Counted from the first letter of the stretch, positions 1-9,586 are shown. The stretch is DNA of 64,000 nucleotides from an uncultured Anaerolineae bacterium (GCA_937927775.1 CALBEF010000037.1:1-64000), one strand, 5' to 3'. Numbers and translations are program-made. Notes: generated by a model from the letters alone, not told the origin.

Positions 1-1665
1 GTTGCCACGCCGCTATTTGGCATTCTGTACCAGTTCGCGCCGGGCTTCAACCTGTTCCGGGCGCAGGCGCGCTGGCTGGCCTTAGTGGCAGTCGGCGTAT
101 CGATGCTGGTCGGGCTGGGGGCGCAGGCGCTGTGGGAGGGCTTATCTCGCCGGCTCGTTGTTGGTTGGCTGCTGGCATGGTGCGCGTTGATAGCGACAGG
201 CGCGCTGGGCGTATGGCTGGGCGCGCGTTTCTCGCCGGAGATGGCGTATCGAACGTTGCCGGCGCCGGCTGTGCTGGCCGGCTGGCTGGTGTCCATCGTC
301 GGCGTCACGGCGTGGATGGCCGGCGCGCTGGTTGTGCCCTTTAGCAGTCGCGCCGGGCAGATTTGGCGCGTTGGATTGCTGGCAGCGTTGTCGGTCGAGT
401 TGCTCGTGGCGTCGCAGTTCCAGCCCTATGCGCGGGCTTCTGATCGTGAGGCGATCACATCGCTGCGGCCGGCCACCGCGCACTTGCTCGCTGAACAAGC
501 CCTCTCCGGCGAACCGACAGGCGAAGGAACGCGCATTCTGGCATTATCGGGTTTGTTCTTTGATCCGGGCGATCTACCGGAACAGCAGCTAATCTATCAG
601 AGTCGCTTGAGCGCGGACGAGTTGTACGATCGCGTCATCGCATCGAAGCACAAGGAGATCCTGTCGCCCAATCTGGCGTTGTATTACCGGCTGCCTGGCG
701 TCGATGGCTATGACGGCGGGTTGCTGCCGCTGAAACGATACGCCCAGTTTGTCTCTCAGTTCGCGCCGCGCGAAGACGCGCATATGCTGGATGGCCGGCT
801 GCGCGAATTGCTGGCCGACGCGCCTGACAGCGCGTGGTTGTCTCAGATGGCCGTGCGGCATATCGTCGTGGACAAGACGCTCAACGTTCCCATCGACAAC
901 GTGTTCTATGACCTGCAATTCAGCCACACTCTCACGCAGCCGGCGACGTTCACTCTTGAACCGTTTGAATCGACGGCTGTGGGTGTCGTGCTCAGCGCGC
1001 CCGGCAGCCGGCCCGGCGCGTCCCTCGGTGTGGCGCGCATCGACGCGCCCGGCAGGCCGGCGCGTTTGATCGATCTGGTTGCCGGCGAGGCCGTCCCCCA
1101 GCCTTTCTTTGCGCTGCGGCTCAGCCTGGGAAGACGCGCCTCGCCAACCGCCATCACCATCACCCCGACTGCGCCATCCCTGGCCGTGCGGGGGCTGGCC
1201 AGCATCGACGAAGACGCCGGCGCTTTCCTGACCCATCTGGCGCGCGTCGATCACGATCTGCGGCTGGCATACTCCGGGGATGTGAAAATCTACGCGCGCA
1301 CGGGGCCGTCCTTGCGCGTGATTGTGCGCGATCGTTCCGGCGCGACCGCCGGCAGCGCGCGCATCCTGTCAGATTTGCCGGAGCGTATCGAGATCGAGGT
1401 TCAGGCGACCCGCGATGCTGAGTTGGTGCTGCGCGACGCCTGCTATCCGGGCTGGATTGCCGAGGTGAACGGCCAGCCGGCGATAGTGGCGTGCGCCGAT
1501 GTGCTGTTTCGCGCAATCACCGTGCGGGCCGGTGAGAGCCGGGTCGTGATGACCTATCAGCCGGCCAGCGTGTCGCAGGGACTTGCGCTGAGCGCAGCCG
1601 GCATGGGGGTGTGGGTGGGTCTGGGGGTGCTGGCCTGGCGCCGGCGCGCGCGCCCATTGCGCTAA
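1..1665 (+). CDS. YfhO-like polytopic membrane protein, 3' part only
   Basis: The frame is open from base 1, so the gene begins before the window; about 554 codons are visible and end in TAA at 1663-1665. The N-terminal visible part contains a membrane-embedded segment with an [14 protein letters not shown] stretch, followed by hydrophobic helices, a long extracytoplasmic region and a last hydrophobic helix before an Arg-rich C-terminal end. The [10 protein letters not shown] motif near the C-terminus is the usual signature of the YfhO family (large membrane proteins proposed to act in polymer glycosylation or sugar transfer outside the membrane). No substrate can be assigned. It converges on leuD and their stop codons overlap by two bases. 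Confidence 0.7.
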   Translation, partial: VATPLFGILYQFAPGFNLFRAQARWLALVAVGVSMLVGLGAQALWEGLSRRLVVGWLLAWCALIATGALGVWLGARFSPEMAYRTLPAPAVLAGWLVSIVGVTAWMAGALVVPFSSRAGQIWRVGLLAALSVELLVASQFQPYARASDREAITSLRPATAHLLAEQALSGEPTGEGTRILALSGLFFDPGDLPEQQLIYQSRLSADELYDRVIASKHKEILSPNLALYYRLPGVDGYDGGLLPLKRYAQFVSQFAPREDAHMLDGRLRELLADAPDSAWLSQMAVRHIVVDKTLNVPIDNVFYDLQFSHTLTQPATFTLEPFESTAVGVVLSAPGSRPGASLGVARIDAPGRPARLIDLVAGEAVPQPFFALRLSLGRRASPTAITITPTAPSLAVRGLASIDEDAGAFLTHLARVDHDLRLAYSGDVKIYARTGPSLRVIVRDRSGATAGSARILSDLPERIEIEVQATRDAELVLRDACYPGWIAEVNGQPAIVACADVLFRAITVRAGESRVVMTYQPASVSQGLALSAAGMGVWVGLGVLAWRRRARPLR

Positions 1666-2204
1666 TCCCTGCCGCCGAACGTGATTTCCGGCATCGGCAG
1701 ATGCTCGGTGCCCAGTTTACGGCGCAGCATGGGGATCAACCCGCCGGCTTCCACGATCGCCATGACCGAGGGTGACAGGGGGGGGAAGGCAAACGGCCCG
1801 CGCGGGGTAGTGATGAGGCCGGCCTCCAGGTCAACCGTGACGTTTTCCCACTTTGCAATGGCGTCCACTGCCGGCGGGCACACGATGGGCAGCACGCCGT
1901 TGTTCACGCAGTTGCGGAAGAAAATGCGCGCGAAGGATTTGGCAATGATGGCGCGCACGCCGCTCATCTTGATGCACACAGCAGCCTGTTCGCGCGACGA
2001 GCCGCAGCCAAAGTTCCTGCCGCCGACGATGATATCGTCGGGCTGAACCTGCCGGGCAAAGTCCGGGTCCAGGTCTTCGAGCGCGTGTTTGGCGAACTCG
2101 TTGATATTGGTGACGGTGTAGGTGTATTTGCCGGGGAAGATGACATCGGTGTTGACATCGTCGCCATACACCCAGGCCCGGCCTGAGATGCGTGTCACTG
2201 CCAT
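1662..2204 (-). CDS. leuD: 3-isopropylmalate/homoaconitate-type dehydratase small subunit
   Basis: 180 residues. This is the swivelling small subunit of the aconitase superfamily that pairs with an Fe-S large subunit (LeuC) to isomerise isopropylmalate in leucine biosynthesis. Visible motifs are [14 protein letters not shown] near the N-terminus and [13 protein letters not shown] around residues 63-75, both diagnostic of this subunit. The short length and sequence style match the archaeal-type LeuD/HacB group rather than the roughly 200-residue enterobacterial form, so homoaconitase or another related dehydratase cannot be excluded. ATG at 2204 is preferred (GGAG 11 nt upstream); an upstream in-frame start would run into a palindrome. 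No leuC is present in the window. Confidence 0.85.
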   Translation of the reverse strand: MAVTRISGRAWVYGDDVNTDVIFPGKYTYTVTNINEFAKHALEDLDPDFARQVQPDDIIVGGRNFGCGSSREQAAVCIKMSGVRAIIAKSFARIFFRNCVNNGVLPIVCPPAVDAIAKWENVTVDLEAGLITTPRGPFAFPPLSPSVMAIVEAGGLIPMLRRKLGTEHLPMPEITFGGRD

Positions 2205-2236
2205 AAGGCTCTGCGCTCCATCGGGGTCAACGGAGT

Positions 2237-2274
2237 TTCCGACTCCGCCTGTATTCATCCAGGCGGAGTCGGAA
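2237..2274. repeat. 15-bp inverted repeat (REP-like palindrome)
   Basis: Perfect stem TTCCGACTCCGCCTG (2237-2251) pairing with its complement at 2260-2274 around an 8-nt loop. It lies between the end of the surface-protein gene and the start of leuD on the minus strand. There is no T-run after the stem, so it looks like a mobile palindromic element or mRNA-end stabiliser more than a classical terminator. Confidence 0.85.
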
Positions 2275-2299
2275 GATCAGGGGCATCCTGCGCCGTCGT

Positions 2300-4714
2300 T
2301 TATGGGATCGGTGTGACGGTGAGCGGCGGCGCGGGTGGCGGAGCAGGCGTCTCGCCCGGCATCGGAATGGGTGTCGGTCGCGGGGCGGGCGAAGTCGCGG
2401 GGCCGGTTGTGTCTTGTTGAGGACCCATCAGGCCGGGCCACTCAACCAGCGGAGACGCCAGCATAAACTCGCAGTCCATCTTCACCGGCATCTCATTGCG
2501 CGTGTAAGTCCCTTGCGGGCCGGATATCTTCAACGTCAAGCCATAGTACCCCCGCTGAATGCCTGTGATTTGGCGCGACCCCTGCGGCACGCTGCCGGGG
2601 GCGAAGGTCTCGGTGCGATCAGGCGGCCTGGGGCAATTGCCGGCGCCGATGCCACGGAAGATTGCCTGCACCTGTGTCGCTCCTGGCGCGCCATCCCAGT
2701 ACACCGTGAGTTGTCCGCCGCTGTAACTGCCATTGCCGCAATTTGAATCGTCAGGCGGGAACGGCCAGCAGGTATTCATGCGGGGCGCCCAGGCAGAGGT
2801 GGACACGGTGAAGCTGTACGGCGTCCGGCTTTGAGTGCTGTCCAGCGTCACGAAACGCGCCCAGTACGTGCCGGCTGGCAGCGTGCGCTGAATGTTGCCG
2901 GATGTGGCGTTGGCAACGAAGGCGGAACTGTCGATCAGGCTCGTCGAATTACATGCTCCGCCGCGCAACTGCACCTGTCGCTGGCCGGCGTTGTAGCCGC
3001 TGAACTGCACCTGCACCGTCGTCTGCGCGCTCAGCGTAAACTGATAGAAGTCGTTTTCGGCGCCGACGCCCGACCCCAGGTCGAGATCGGGCCGGCTGTT
3101 CTCCGGGTAGGCTGTGTAGGTAGTATCCAGATTGATCGTTGCCGGCGCGCAAGCGGTATTGTTCGGCTCCAGGAAAGTGTGGCCGGGTGTCGCGCTCCAG
3201 CGGAAGGTGACATTGTTGCTGCCCGGCGTGGTTGTGGCGATGCGGGCGTAGTACGTGCCGGGGGTGACGTTGTAATAGCGAATTGAGGCAGCCCCGGCGG
3301 TGACCGGTTCGTAATCGATCAGGGTGGTCGTGTGGTTGGGGCATGTGCTCAGGTTCGGGGTGCGCAACTGAAGCTGCCCTGTGGCGCCGGTGATCGACAG
3401 ATCAACTGTCGACGGCTGATTGACAACGAGCGCGTAGTAAATGTCGGTCTGATTCTGCGGCATGGTGTAGTCAGTATTCTGGCTGGCCACTCCGGCGTTG
3501 CACGGATTTGTGCCGCCAGACGCCGCCGGCGCCAGGAAATTCCAAACCGCAGATTCACTGTTGTCAGAGTAGGTGACACCGCTGGCGTTGTAGGCGCGCA
3601 CGTGCCAGAAGTAGGTGACGCCCGGCGTCAGTCCACTGGCGTTATAAGTGGTGTTGGCTGTGTCGATGGTGAACCCGCCTCCTGCGCCCACGCAGGGCGA
3701 TGGGCTGGTGTTCAGGCATACTCGATAGCCGGCTGCGTCGACAGACGGCGCCCACGACAGTGTGGCGTTGCTGGGCGCCGAGCCATTTGCCGGCTGCAGC
3801 TTGTTGAAGGCTCCCGGCCGGGGCAAAGTGGCAAAGTTCCACACCTGGTTGATGTTACTGTTGGCGTACGTCACGTACTGAGCCGCAGTGCCGTTGTTAT
3901 TAATGGCGCGCACGTTCCAGTAGTAAGTGACGCCGGGCGCCAGTGGGCCGGTGTTATAACTGGTAGCGGGGCCGGCGTTGAGCGTGTAACCAGAATGGCT
4001 GGCGCACGCGCTTGCAGAAGTGCTCAAACAGACCTGGTAACCGGTTGCATTCGGTGATGCGCTCCATGTCAATGTAATGCCGGTAGCCGGATGACCGGTA
4101 GTGCCGCTGCCTGGTCCGCTCTTGTTGAATGCGCCGGGCAAAGGCGTGACACTGAACTCGCGCGTCTGCCCCACGCCGCCGTCCGAGTAGATGGCGCCGC
4201 TCGCGTTTCTGGCGCGCACATGCCAGAAGTAGGTCTGGCCCGGCGCGAGCGGCCCGGTGCCCCAGTTGGTCACGCCGGTGGTGCGGGTGAAACCGCCAGA
4301 AGCGCTGCCATCGAGACACGGGGCGACTACAGACTGGCTGACGCACACATCGTAAACCGTAGCCCACATCGAGACCGTCCATGACAATACCGTGCCTGTT
4401 GCCGGGATGCCGGTGGCACTGGCTGCCGGCGACAGCTTGGTGAATGCGGCCGGCGCAGGAGGTTTATGCATAATCGGCAACCATGCTCTTGGTGTGACCG
4501 TCTGCACCGCAAGCGGCTCGGCCGCGCGCCTGAGGGTGGGCGCCGACTCATCGATTGCAATCGGGGTCGGTGTGGCCGGGGGATCAGTCTCTTCTTCGCC
4601 CGCTGCGAGGGGCGCGGCGGCGAAGGAGAGCATAGCCGCAACGCCGGCCAGCGCGATGCCTCGCGCAATCCATTTCGCCATGTTTGCCAAAGGGGTGTGA
4701 TTGTCTGTGTGCAA
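2300..4714 (-). CDS. Large secreted protein with three fibronectin-III-like repeats and two pre-peptidase-like domains
   Basis: About 804 residues. A signal peptide (Lys/Arg, then a hydrophobic core ending in an alanine-rich cleavage region) precedes a Pro/Thr linker. Three roughly 100-residue repeats then begin FTKLSPAASATG, FNKSGPGSGTTG and FNKLQPANGSAP and contain the YxWxVRA-type strand of fibronectin-III domains. Next come two segments resembling bacterial pre-peptidase C-terminal beta-sandwiches (one opens with EPNN), then a Cys-containing module and a Pro-rich tail ending TVTPIP. The start is chosen as TTG at 4714 because GAGGTGAG lies 4-5 nt upstream; GTG at 4723 (with almost no spacing) and ATG at 4681 are alternatives. 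Probably an adhesin or cell-surface structural protein; no catalytic motif seen. Confidence 0.7.
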   Translation of the reverse strand: MHTDNHTPLANMAKWIARGIALAGVAAMLSFAAAPLAAGEEETDPPATPTPIAIDESAPTLRRAAEPLAVQTVTPRAWLPIMHKPPAPAAFTKLSPAASATGIPATGTVLSWTVSMWATVYDVCVSQSVVAPCLDGSASGGFTRTTGVTNWGTGPLAPGQTYFWHVRARNASGAIYSDGGVGQTREFSVTPLPGAFNKSGPGSGTTGHPATGITLTWSASPNATGYQVCLSTSASACASHSGYTLNAGPATSYNTGPLAPGVTYYWNVRAINNNGTAAQYVTYANSNINQVWNFATLPRPGAFNKLQPANGSAPSNATLSWAPSVDAAGYRVCLNTSPSPCVGAGGGFTIDTANTTYNASGLTPGVTYFWHVRAYNASGVTYSDNSESAVWNFLAPAASGGTNPCNAGVASQNTDYTMPQNQTDIYYALVVNQPSTVDLSITGATGQLQLRTPNLSTCPNHTTTLIDYEPVTAGAASIRYYNVTPGTYYARIATTTPGSNNVTFRWSATPGHTFLEPNNTACAPATINLDTTYTAYPENSRPDLDLGSGVGAENDFYQFTLSAQTTVQVQFSGYNAGQRQVQLRGGACNSTSLIDSSAFVANATSGNIQRTLPAGTYWARFVTLDSTQSRTPYSFTVSTSAWAPRMNTCWPFPPDDSNCGNGSYSGGQLTVYWDGAPGATQVQAIFRGIGAGNCPRPPDRTETFAPGSVPQGSRQITGIQRGYYGLTLKISGPQGTYTRNEMPVKMDCEFMLASPLVEWPGLMGPQQDTTGPATSPAPRPTPIPMPGETPAPPPAPPLTVTPIP

Positions 4715-4796
4715 GTTTCTCACCTCGCCTTTATGGATGTGACGCGCGCCGCAGACCGAACGCGCGTCACATCACCAGGCATGTGGGTGTGCCGAG

Positions 4797-6389
4797 TTAT
4801 GGGATCGGCGTGTGAACTGGCTCCGGGGTGTTTGTGGGAGGTGTGCCGCCACCGCCGCCACCGCCGCCGCCTCCACTGGCGCCGCAGGGCTGCACCTTCA
4901 ACGGTTTCTCATCCTTCCAGTACGACTCGTTGTTGTCGCGCTTCACCCGCAGGATGATGACATGCCCGCTGGTGCTGTTAAACTTGATGGTCAGCGAGCC
5001 GCTCGGCCCGTTGACGGGCCGCCAGTTATTGGCCACATCCGCCGGCTCTGTGTTCACACCGGAGGTGGGCGCGCAGGCCACGTCGCGCGGTTCAACGCGA
5101 ATCCAGACCCCCTGCGCGCCGTCCAGACCCGTCCAGTAATATGTGCAACTGCCGCCGGCGCTGCTCAACTCGGTGCACGTGTCGGGCGAATCCCAGGCCG
5201 TGGTGCCGGCCTTGAAGCGTGGGTTCCAGCCCGTCAGCCCCGGCGTTGTCCCGCCGCCGCTGCCCGATACGGTAATGAGGATCGAATAGACCGGCTCCTG
5301 GCCGTCCTTCTGTTTGACCTTCAGATAGATCGTGCGATTGGCGGTGATGTTGGTCACATCCATCGACCAGTCACCGGGGACACCCTGATAGCCGGCGCCA
5401 TCGCCTTTGTCAAACCACACGCCATCCACATTCTGCACGCTCCAGGATGCGCGAACCGTGCCGCCAGACGCCACCACAGTGGTATTGACACGCAACGGGC
5501 CGCTGGAAGCGGCGGGAGGAACCGTGGGCACAACGATTGGCGGCGCAGTGGGCGGGACAGGCGTCGGTAGAGCAGGTGGCGGCGGCGGCGCCGGCGGCTG
5601 CGTGGGCAGCGGTGGCGCAGAAGCAACCGGCACGCCGGCCGCAGCCGCATTGGCCCGCACGTACTCGCCAAACACCCAGCCGATGCCGCCCGGCCCGGCG
5701 GCATACGTAATCTGCCACCATTGACCGTCGGCGCTCTTGCCACGCACCGGCGCAGTCTCGTTCTGATTGAGCCGGCCCAGCAGACGATACCCCGTGTTGG
5801 GGCCTTCGCGCACATTGACGAAATCGTTCGTCACCGTCAGGCTCGGCGCTTCCTGTTGCGGCGGCTGCGTCGCAACCGGCTGAGGCTGCGCGGGTTGGTT
5901 GCCGCCTGTCGCAGGAGCTGGGGTCGGTTGTTGCTGGGGTGGCGGGGGCGGCTGTGTCGCCGTGGGCGCAGCCTGAGTGGGCACCACGGCGGCTTTTGCC
6001 TCGACCACCAGCGGGTCGGATTGCGCCAGCAGTTTGTCCTCGCTGCCAAACGCCTTCAACTGAATGGCATGGCTGCCGGCCGATGTCGGCGTCCAGGGCA
6101 CTTGCACGGGGAAATTCGCCACGCCCTGATTGTCGGGCGTGTTGAGCGTGGCATAAGGCAGCCCATCGATGACCACTTCAACTCGCACGATCCCCTCTCC
6201 AACGGCCTCACCCTGGATGACGGTGCCCTGGCCCACGTTGATGGAGGTGCCGGGGGTTGGCGCAGTGATCTTGACCTCGGTGGGCGGCGCAGCCCCGCCC
6301 GAACAGGCGCTTAACGCCAGGCCGGCCACGGCTGCGGCGGCTGCCAGCCTTCCACCGAGCTTGATTTTGCCTGATAAGTGAATCTTCAT
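4797..6389 (-). CDS. Surface lipoprotein with Ig-like and SH3b domains
   Basis: 530 residues. Lipobox LSAC with the modified cysteine at residue 29, so the protein is expected to be lipid-anchored outside the membrane. Order of parts: an Ig-like domain (about 36-130), a Pro/Gln linker, a bacterial SH3 domain (about 185-245, with NVREGPNTGYRLLG), a Pro-rich linker, a second Ig-like region (about 297-375), a C-terminal domain, a run of ten glycines and a Pro/Thr tail ending HTPIP. AGGAGA lies 9 nt before the ATG. SH3b domains commonly bind peptidoglycan or cell-wall ligands. It is the upstream neighbour of the fibronectin-repeat protein, with about 80 nt between them, and they may be co-expressed. 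Confidence 0.75.
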   Translation of the reverse strand: MKIHLSGKIKLGGRLAAAAAVAGLALSACSGGAAPPTEVKITAPTPGTSINVGQGTVIQGEAVGEGIVRVEVVIDGLPYATLNTPDNQGVANFPVQVPWTPTSAGSHAIQLKAFGSEDKLLAQSDPLVVEAKAAVVPTQAAPTATQPPPPPQQQPTPAPATGGNQPAQPQPVATQPPQQEAPSLTVTNDFVNVREGPNTGYRLLGRLNQNETAPVRGKSADGQWWQITYAAGPGGIGWVFGEYVRANAAAAGVPVASAPPLPTQPPAPPPPPALPTPVPPTAPPIVVPTVPPAASSGPLRVNTTVVASGGTVRASWSVQNVDGVWFDKGDGAGYQGVPGDWSMDVTNITANRTIYLKVKQKDGQEPVYSILITVSGSGGGTTPGLTGWNPRFKAGTTAWDSPDTCTELSSAGGSCTYYWTGLDGAQGVWIRVEPRDVACAPTSGVNTEPADVANNWRPVNGPSGSLTIKFNSTSGHVIILRVKRDNNESYWKDEKPLKVQPCGASGGGGGGGGGGTPPTNTPEPVHTPIP

Positions 6390-6748
6390 TCCCTGTACTC
6401 TCCTGGTTCGCCCGCAGCGATTTGATCCCTGGTTGCTCCGGGCGATATCGATTGGCTTGCGGAGCCATCCAAAAGAACACGGCTGGCGCTGCGAACCTTT
6501 TCCTTATGGATGCTATCCAACTGTACTTGAGCGCAGACCGCTTCAGATTATAAGGTCAACATATAGCGCGCCGCGCCCGTCTCAGAGCATACTACCGGTT
6601 TAATCCCTGACGCATCCACTACGCAGGGTTGACGATACCATGACAACGTCCATGCAAGCGCGCGCCGCGCGCGTGGGCGCTTTGACGCTAGAATATGCCC
6701 GTCGAATGGCGTGTGTGCCAGGCATCCTTGCCCGGATCGGGAGAAATC
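6390..6748. other. Divergent intergenic region
   Basis: 359 bases between the minus-strand lipoprotein and the plus-strand ATP-grasp-like gene. It must hold both promoters. A TATAAT-like box occurs on the minus strand near 6547-6553 but without a convincing -35 at normal spacing, so no promoter is called. No repeat array or RNA gene was seen. Confidence 0.4.
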
Positions 6749-8215
6749 ATGTCCAATCCACTCTCGGCAGCCGACGAACGCGGTCTGAAAGGGTTGTCGC
6801 TCGACAGCCGGCTGCGGCGGGCCTTCTTCGATCTGCCGGCCAGCACGATCTGGGAACTGGCTGAGGCCGTTCCCGCGCGCGCCCGGCAGGCCGGCCTGAC
6901 CTACTGGCGCGACGGCCAGGAAGAGGTCATCAACATCCTGCTGCGCCCAACCGGCATCCTGGCCGAGCAGATGAACTATTTCCACACGGTATCCCTCACC
7001 CTGCTCGAGGCGCTCAAGCGCGTGCCCGACATGTACCTCGACAATGCGGCTGTGCGCGAGGTGGTGCCACTCGCGCCCGAAGAGGAAGCCTGGCTGCGCG
7101 ACCTGTGGACGCCGGCTCATCGCAACGGCCACTGCGTCTACGGGCGGCTGGATGCCATGATCGATTTCACCAGCCCCTCCTGGAAAGACACGCTTGCCTT
7201 CGTTGAGCCAAATCTGGTGGGCGTGGGCGGCATCGCGCTCATTCCGGGCGTGGAGCAGGTCATGCTCGACATCATCGCGCCGGCCCTGCAGCGCGTCGCG
7301 CCCGATCTGCGCCTGGAAGGCACGGAAGACGCGCGCGAGGCTTTTCTGCGCGAACTGATGGATCACCTCGAACTGATCGGCCGGCCCAATGGCGCGATCG
7401 CCCTGTGCGACTACAAATACTCCGGCGATGGCCCGGCGGAGTTTGCCACCCTGACGCAGCACTACACCGCGCGCGGGTATCGCGTGTTCTACGCCGACCC
7501 GGCCGAACTGACCCTGCGCGACCGGGACGGCGAGCCGGAAGTGTTCTATGAGGGCCAGCAGATCGACCTTGTTTATCGGGACTACGAGCTGCGCGATTTC
7601 ATCAACATCGCCGACGAAGGCGGCGACCCGGCTGTGGCCCGGCTGTTGTTCCGGCGCAATCAGATGGTGTCCTCGATGGCCGGCGATTTCGACCACAAGA
7701 GCGCGTTCGAATTGCTGACGGACTCGCGCTTTGCGAACTTCTTCACGCCGGGCGAGCGCCAGTTGCTGCGCCGGCATGTTTTGTGGACCCGCGCGCTCAC
7801 CGCCCGCAAAACGACCGATCCCACCGGCGACGAAATCGATTTGCCCGAGTTCACCCGCATGAACCGCGATCAGCTCGTCATCAAACCGAATCGCTCCTAT
7901 GGCGGCGACCGCGTGCTGATCGGCCCCTCGGTCAGCGAGGCGGAGTGGCTGGACGCAATCGACCATGCGCTTTTGGAGCCGGGGGATTGGGTGGTGCAAC
8001 GCATGGCGCGCATGACGGCCTGCGAATTTCCCGTTGTGCAACCCGACCAATCCATCAGCGTGCAGCCGTTCTATATGGTGGTCGGCTTTGCGCCCACCAA
8101 ATATGGCACGTCCATTCTGGGGCGGGCCTCGCAAAAGCAGGTGGTGAATGTGGCTCAGCGCGGCGGCATGTGCGCGGTGCTGGTGGGCCGGCATGGCGAA
8201 CGACTAAAAGCATGA
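6749..8215 (+). CDS. Circularly permuted ATP-grasp-like protein
   Basis: 488 residues. The C-terminal half contains LVIKPNRSYGGDRVLIG followed by acidic and arginine-rich segments, resembling the nucleotide-binding part of circularly permuted ATP-grasp proteins (glutathionylspermidine-synthase-like/CP-ATPgrasp families) that ligate an amine to a carboxylate. Substrate unknown. The start at 6749 is supported by GGGAGA shortly upstream; an earlier in-frame ATG at 6695 lacks such a site. The next gene began 27 nt downstream with its own ribosome binding site but is truncated by the restriction-modification island, so the likely operon partner has been lost here. Confidence 0.65.
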   Translation: MSNPLSAADERGLKGLSLDSRLRRAFFDLPASTIWELAEAVPARARQAGLTYWRDGQEEVINILLRPTGILAEQMNYFHTVSLTLLEALKRVPDMYLDNAAVREVVPLAPEEEAWLRDLWTPAHRNGHCVYGRLDAMIDFTSPSWKDTLAFVEPNLVGVGGIALIPGVEQVMLDIIAPALQRVAPDLRLEGTEDAREAFLRELMDHLELIGRPNGAIALCDYKYSGDGPAEFATLTQHYTARGYRVFYADPAELTLRDRDGEPEVFYEGQQIDLVYRDYELRDFINIADEGGDPAVARLLFRRNQMVSSMAGDFDHKSAFELLTDSRFANFFTPGERQLLRRHVLWTRALTARKTTDPTGDEIDLPEFTRMNRDQLVIKPNRSYGGDRVLIGPSVSEAEWLDAIDHALLEPGDWVVQRMARMTACEFPVVQPDQSISVQPFYMVVGFAPTKYGTSILGRASQKQVVNVAQRGGMCAVLVGRHGERLKA

Positions 8216-8242
8216 TCGCAAACCTGATCCGCCGGAGATGAC

Positions 8243-8340
8243 ATGACCACACAGTTCAATATGGGTCAATCGCTGAACGCCGGCGCGACCATGCACACCT
8301 TCACCGCGATCGTCTTCAGCGGGCAGGTGGGAATGAGACG
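8243..8340 (+). pseudogene. 5' remnant of a gene cut off by the restriction-modification island
   Basis: CGGAG precedes ATG at 8243 by 5 nt, and the first 30 or so codons (MTTQFNMGQSLNAGATMHTF and onward) read like a normal start of a conserved cytoplasmic protein at the base composition of the host. The frame stays open to 8626, but from about 8340 it is only the antisense of the methyltransferase. I infer that the 3' part of an operon partner of the ATP-grasp gene was replaced when the island inserted. The exact junction is an estimate. Confidence 0.45.
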
Positions 8341-8359
8341 ACCGCGAAGGCAACACGAG

Positions 8360-9271
8360 TCAATACGTCAACAACAGACGGTCGGCCACAACTTCCCGCT
8401 CGAGCGTCTGGCCGTCCATCTGGAAGCGTTTCAACATCGATCTGCCGCAGTTCAGAAAAACTTCGCGCTCGAATACGCCTGCGGGCAGGGAGATGTCGCA
8501 TATCTTATTGCCGGACTGCTTCGCGCCGTCGATGCTCAGCGCGACTTTGGCGCCGCGCGCTTTGCAATCGCGGATCGCGGCAAACAATCGTTCCAGATTA
8601 AAAGACTGCGCGCCATACAGGATTGACTGGCTGTGCGCGTAAGGCGGATCGCAATATACCAGGTCGCCTGCGCGCGCCATGCTCATGGCTTCCTCGAAAT
8701 CCATACACGCAAACGTCACGCCGACCGTCCGTCTGCGCCACTCATCGACCCGGCGATTGAATGCCTGGGGCGAAATCGGATCATGGACGCCGCAGGGTGT
8801 TGAGATGAAGCCATCCGCTTGTCGGAAACGAACAACGCCTCCGTAGCAGGTTCGAGAGATGAAGAGCAGATCGGCCGGGTTGGGAGACGCATTGTAGGCG
8901 GCTTTGATTTGCTCATATACGGCTGTTTTGTCGCCTTCCCGCATTCTCTGCCATCGCGCTGCGTACCACTGCTTCAATGTGTCTGGCGAGTGTTTGAGTG
9001 TTTGCCAGATCTGGATCAGCGGTTCAAAGATGTCAGACGCGAACGCGCGCTGCGGGGCCAGCGTGCCCAGCACGCCGCCGCTGCCCAGGAACGGCTCGAA
9101 ATAAGTGGAGATGGTCAGCGGGAACCAGGCGATGATCTCATGGGCAAATCGTTGTTTGCTGCCCACCCACTTCAAAAGCTGGCTTTTGAACGGCGCAACG
9201 CTGCGGGCGCGCGAAGTGTCGTCCAGCAGAAACAATTGCGCCGGCGTGTCGCGCACCACTTTTGTTTCCAT
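8360..9271 (-). CDS. D12-class adenine-N6 DNA methyltransferase of a Type II R-M system
   Basis: 303 residues, a usual length for Dam/DpnM-like D12 enzymes. Motif X is LLKWVGSKQRF (residues 32-42), motif I for S-adenosylmethionine is YFEPFLGSGG (57-66) and motif IV is DPPY (208-211), in the alpha order expected for N6-adenine methyltransferases. It transfers a methyl group to adenine in the recognition site and so protects the host from the cognate nuclease at 9583-10434. It is divergent from the controller gene across a 72-nt region with repeated operator-like half-sites. The recognition sequence cannot be read from the protein. Confidence 0.9.
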   Translation of the reverse strand: METKVVRDTPAQLFLLDDTSRARSVAPFKSQLLKWVGSKQRFAHEIIAWFPLTISTYFEPFLGSGGVLGTLAPQRAFASDIFEPLIQIWQTLKHSPDTLKQWYAARWQRMREGDKTAVYEQIKAAYNASPNPADLLFISRTCYGGVVRFRQADGFISTPCGVHDPISPQAFNRRVDEWRRRTVGVTFACMDFEEAMSMARAGDLVYCDPPYAHSQSILYGAQSFNLERLFAAIRDCKARGAKVALSIDGAKQSGNKICDISLPAGVFEREVFLNCGRSMLKRFQMDGQTLEREVVADRLLLTY

Positions 9272-9298
9272 CGGCGAGGCACTATACCAGCTTTTGAA

Positions 9299-9335
9299 TA
9301 TCCTGTTTTGGGATAGATTGTCTGATCTCTTATCC
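9299..9335. promoter_or_regulatory. Candidate controller-protein operator (C-box-like half-sites)
   Basis: Between the divergent methyltransferase and controller genes the sequence carries TATCC (9299-9303), GGATA (9311-9315) and TATCC (9331-9335): inverted half-sites 7 nt and 15 nt apart. Paired palindromic operators at this place are typical of C-protein R-M systems. The exact box does not match a consensus I can recall, so the role is inferred from position and symmetry. Confidence 0.45.
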
Positions 9336-9343
9336 TTGCCCTT

Positions 9344-9586
9344 GTGACCGCCAGCCTGTCCGATCCTCGCTACAGGAAATTGTGCGAGCTGCTGCGGCAG
9401 ATGCGCGAAGAAGCCGGACTCAGCCAGGTTGAGCTTGCGCGGCGACTGCGCAAGCCTCAGTCCTACGTCAGCAAATACGAATCAGCCGAACGCCGCCTTG
9501 ATCTTCTGGAAGTCTGGCTGATATGTGAGGCCATTGGCATAACGTTCGCCCGTTTTGCGCGACGTTATGAGGCTGAGCTGCAATGA
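9344..9586 (+). CDS. Xre-family controller (C) protein
   Basis: 80 residues, the standard length for R-M controller proteins. A Cro/C1-type helix-turn-helix spans about residues 24-50 (LSQVELARRLRKPQSYVSKYE). Such proteins first activate their own gene and the nuclease gene, delaying restriction until the host is methylated. GTG at 9344 has no clear Shine-Dalgarno and lies just after the operator-like half-sites, consistent with a leaderless message as in several known C genes. The stop codon overlaps the nuclease start by 4 nt (ATGA), so the two are probably translationally coupled. Confidence 0.85.
   Translation: MTASLSDPRYRKLCELLRQMREEAGLSQVELARRLRKPQSYVSKYESAERRLDLLEVWLICEAIGITFARFARRYEAELQ

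Noticed and set aside
6548-8194. 548-codon open frame on the minus strand antisense to the ATP-grasp-like gene
   Set aside because: His/Gln/Ala-rich with no domain sense; the plus-strand frame has family motifs and a ribosome binding site.
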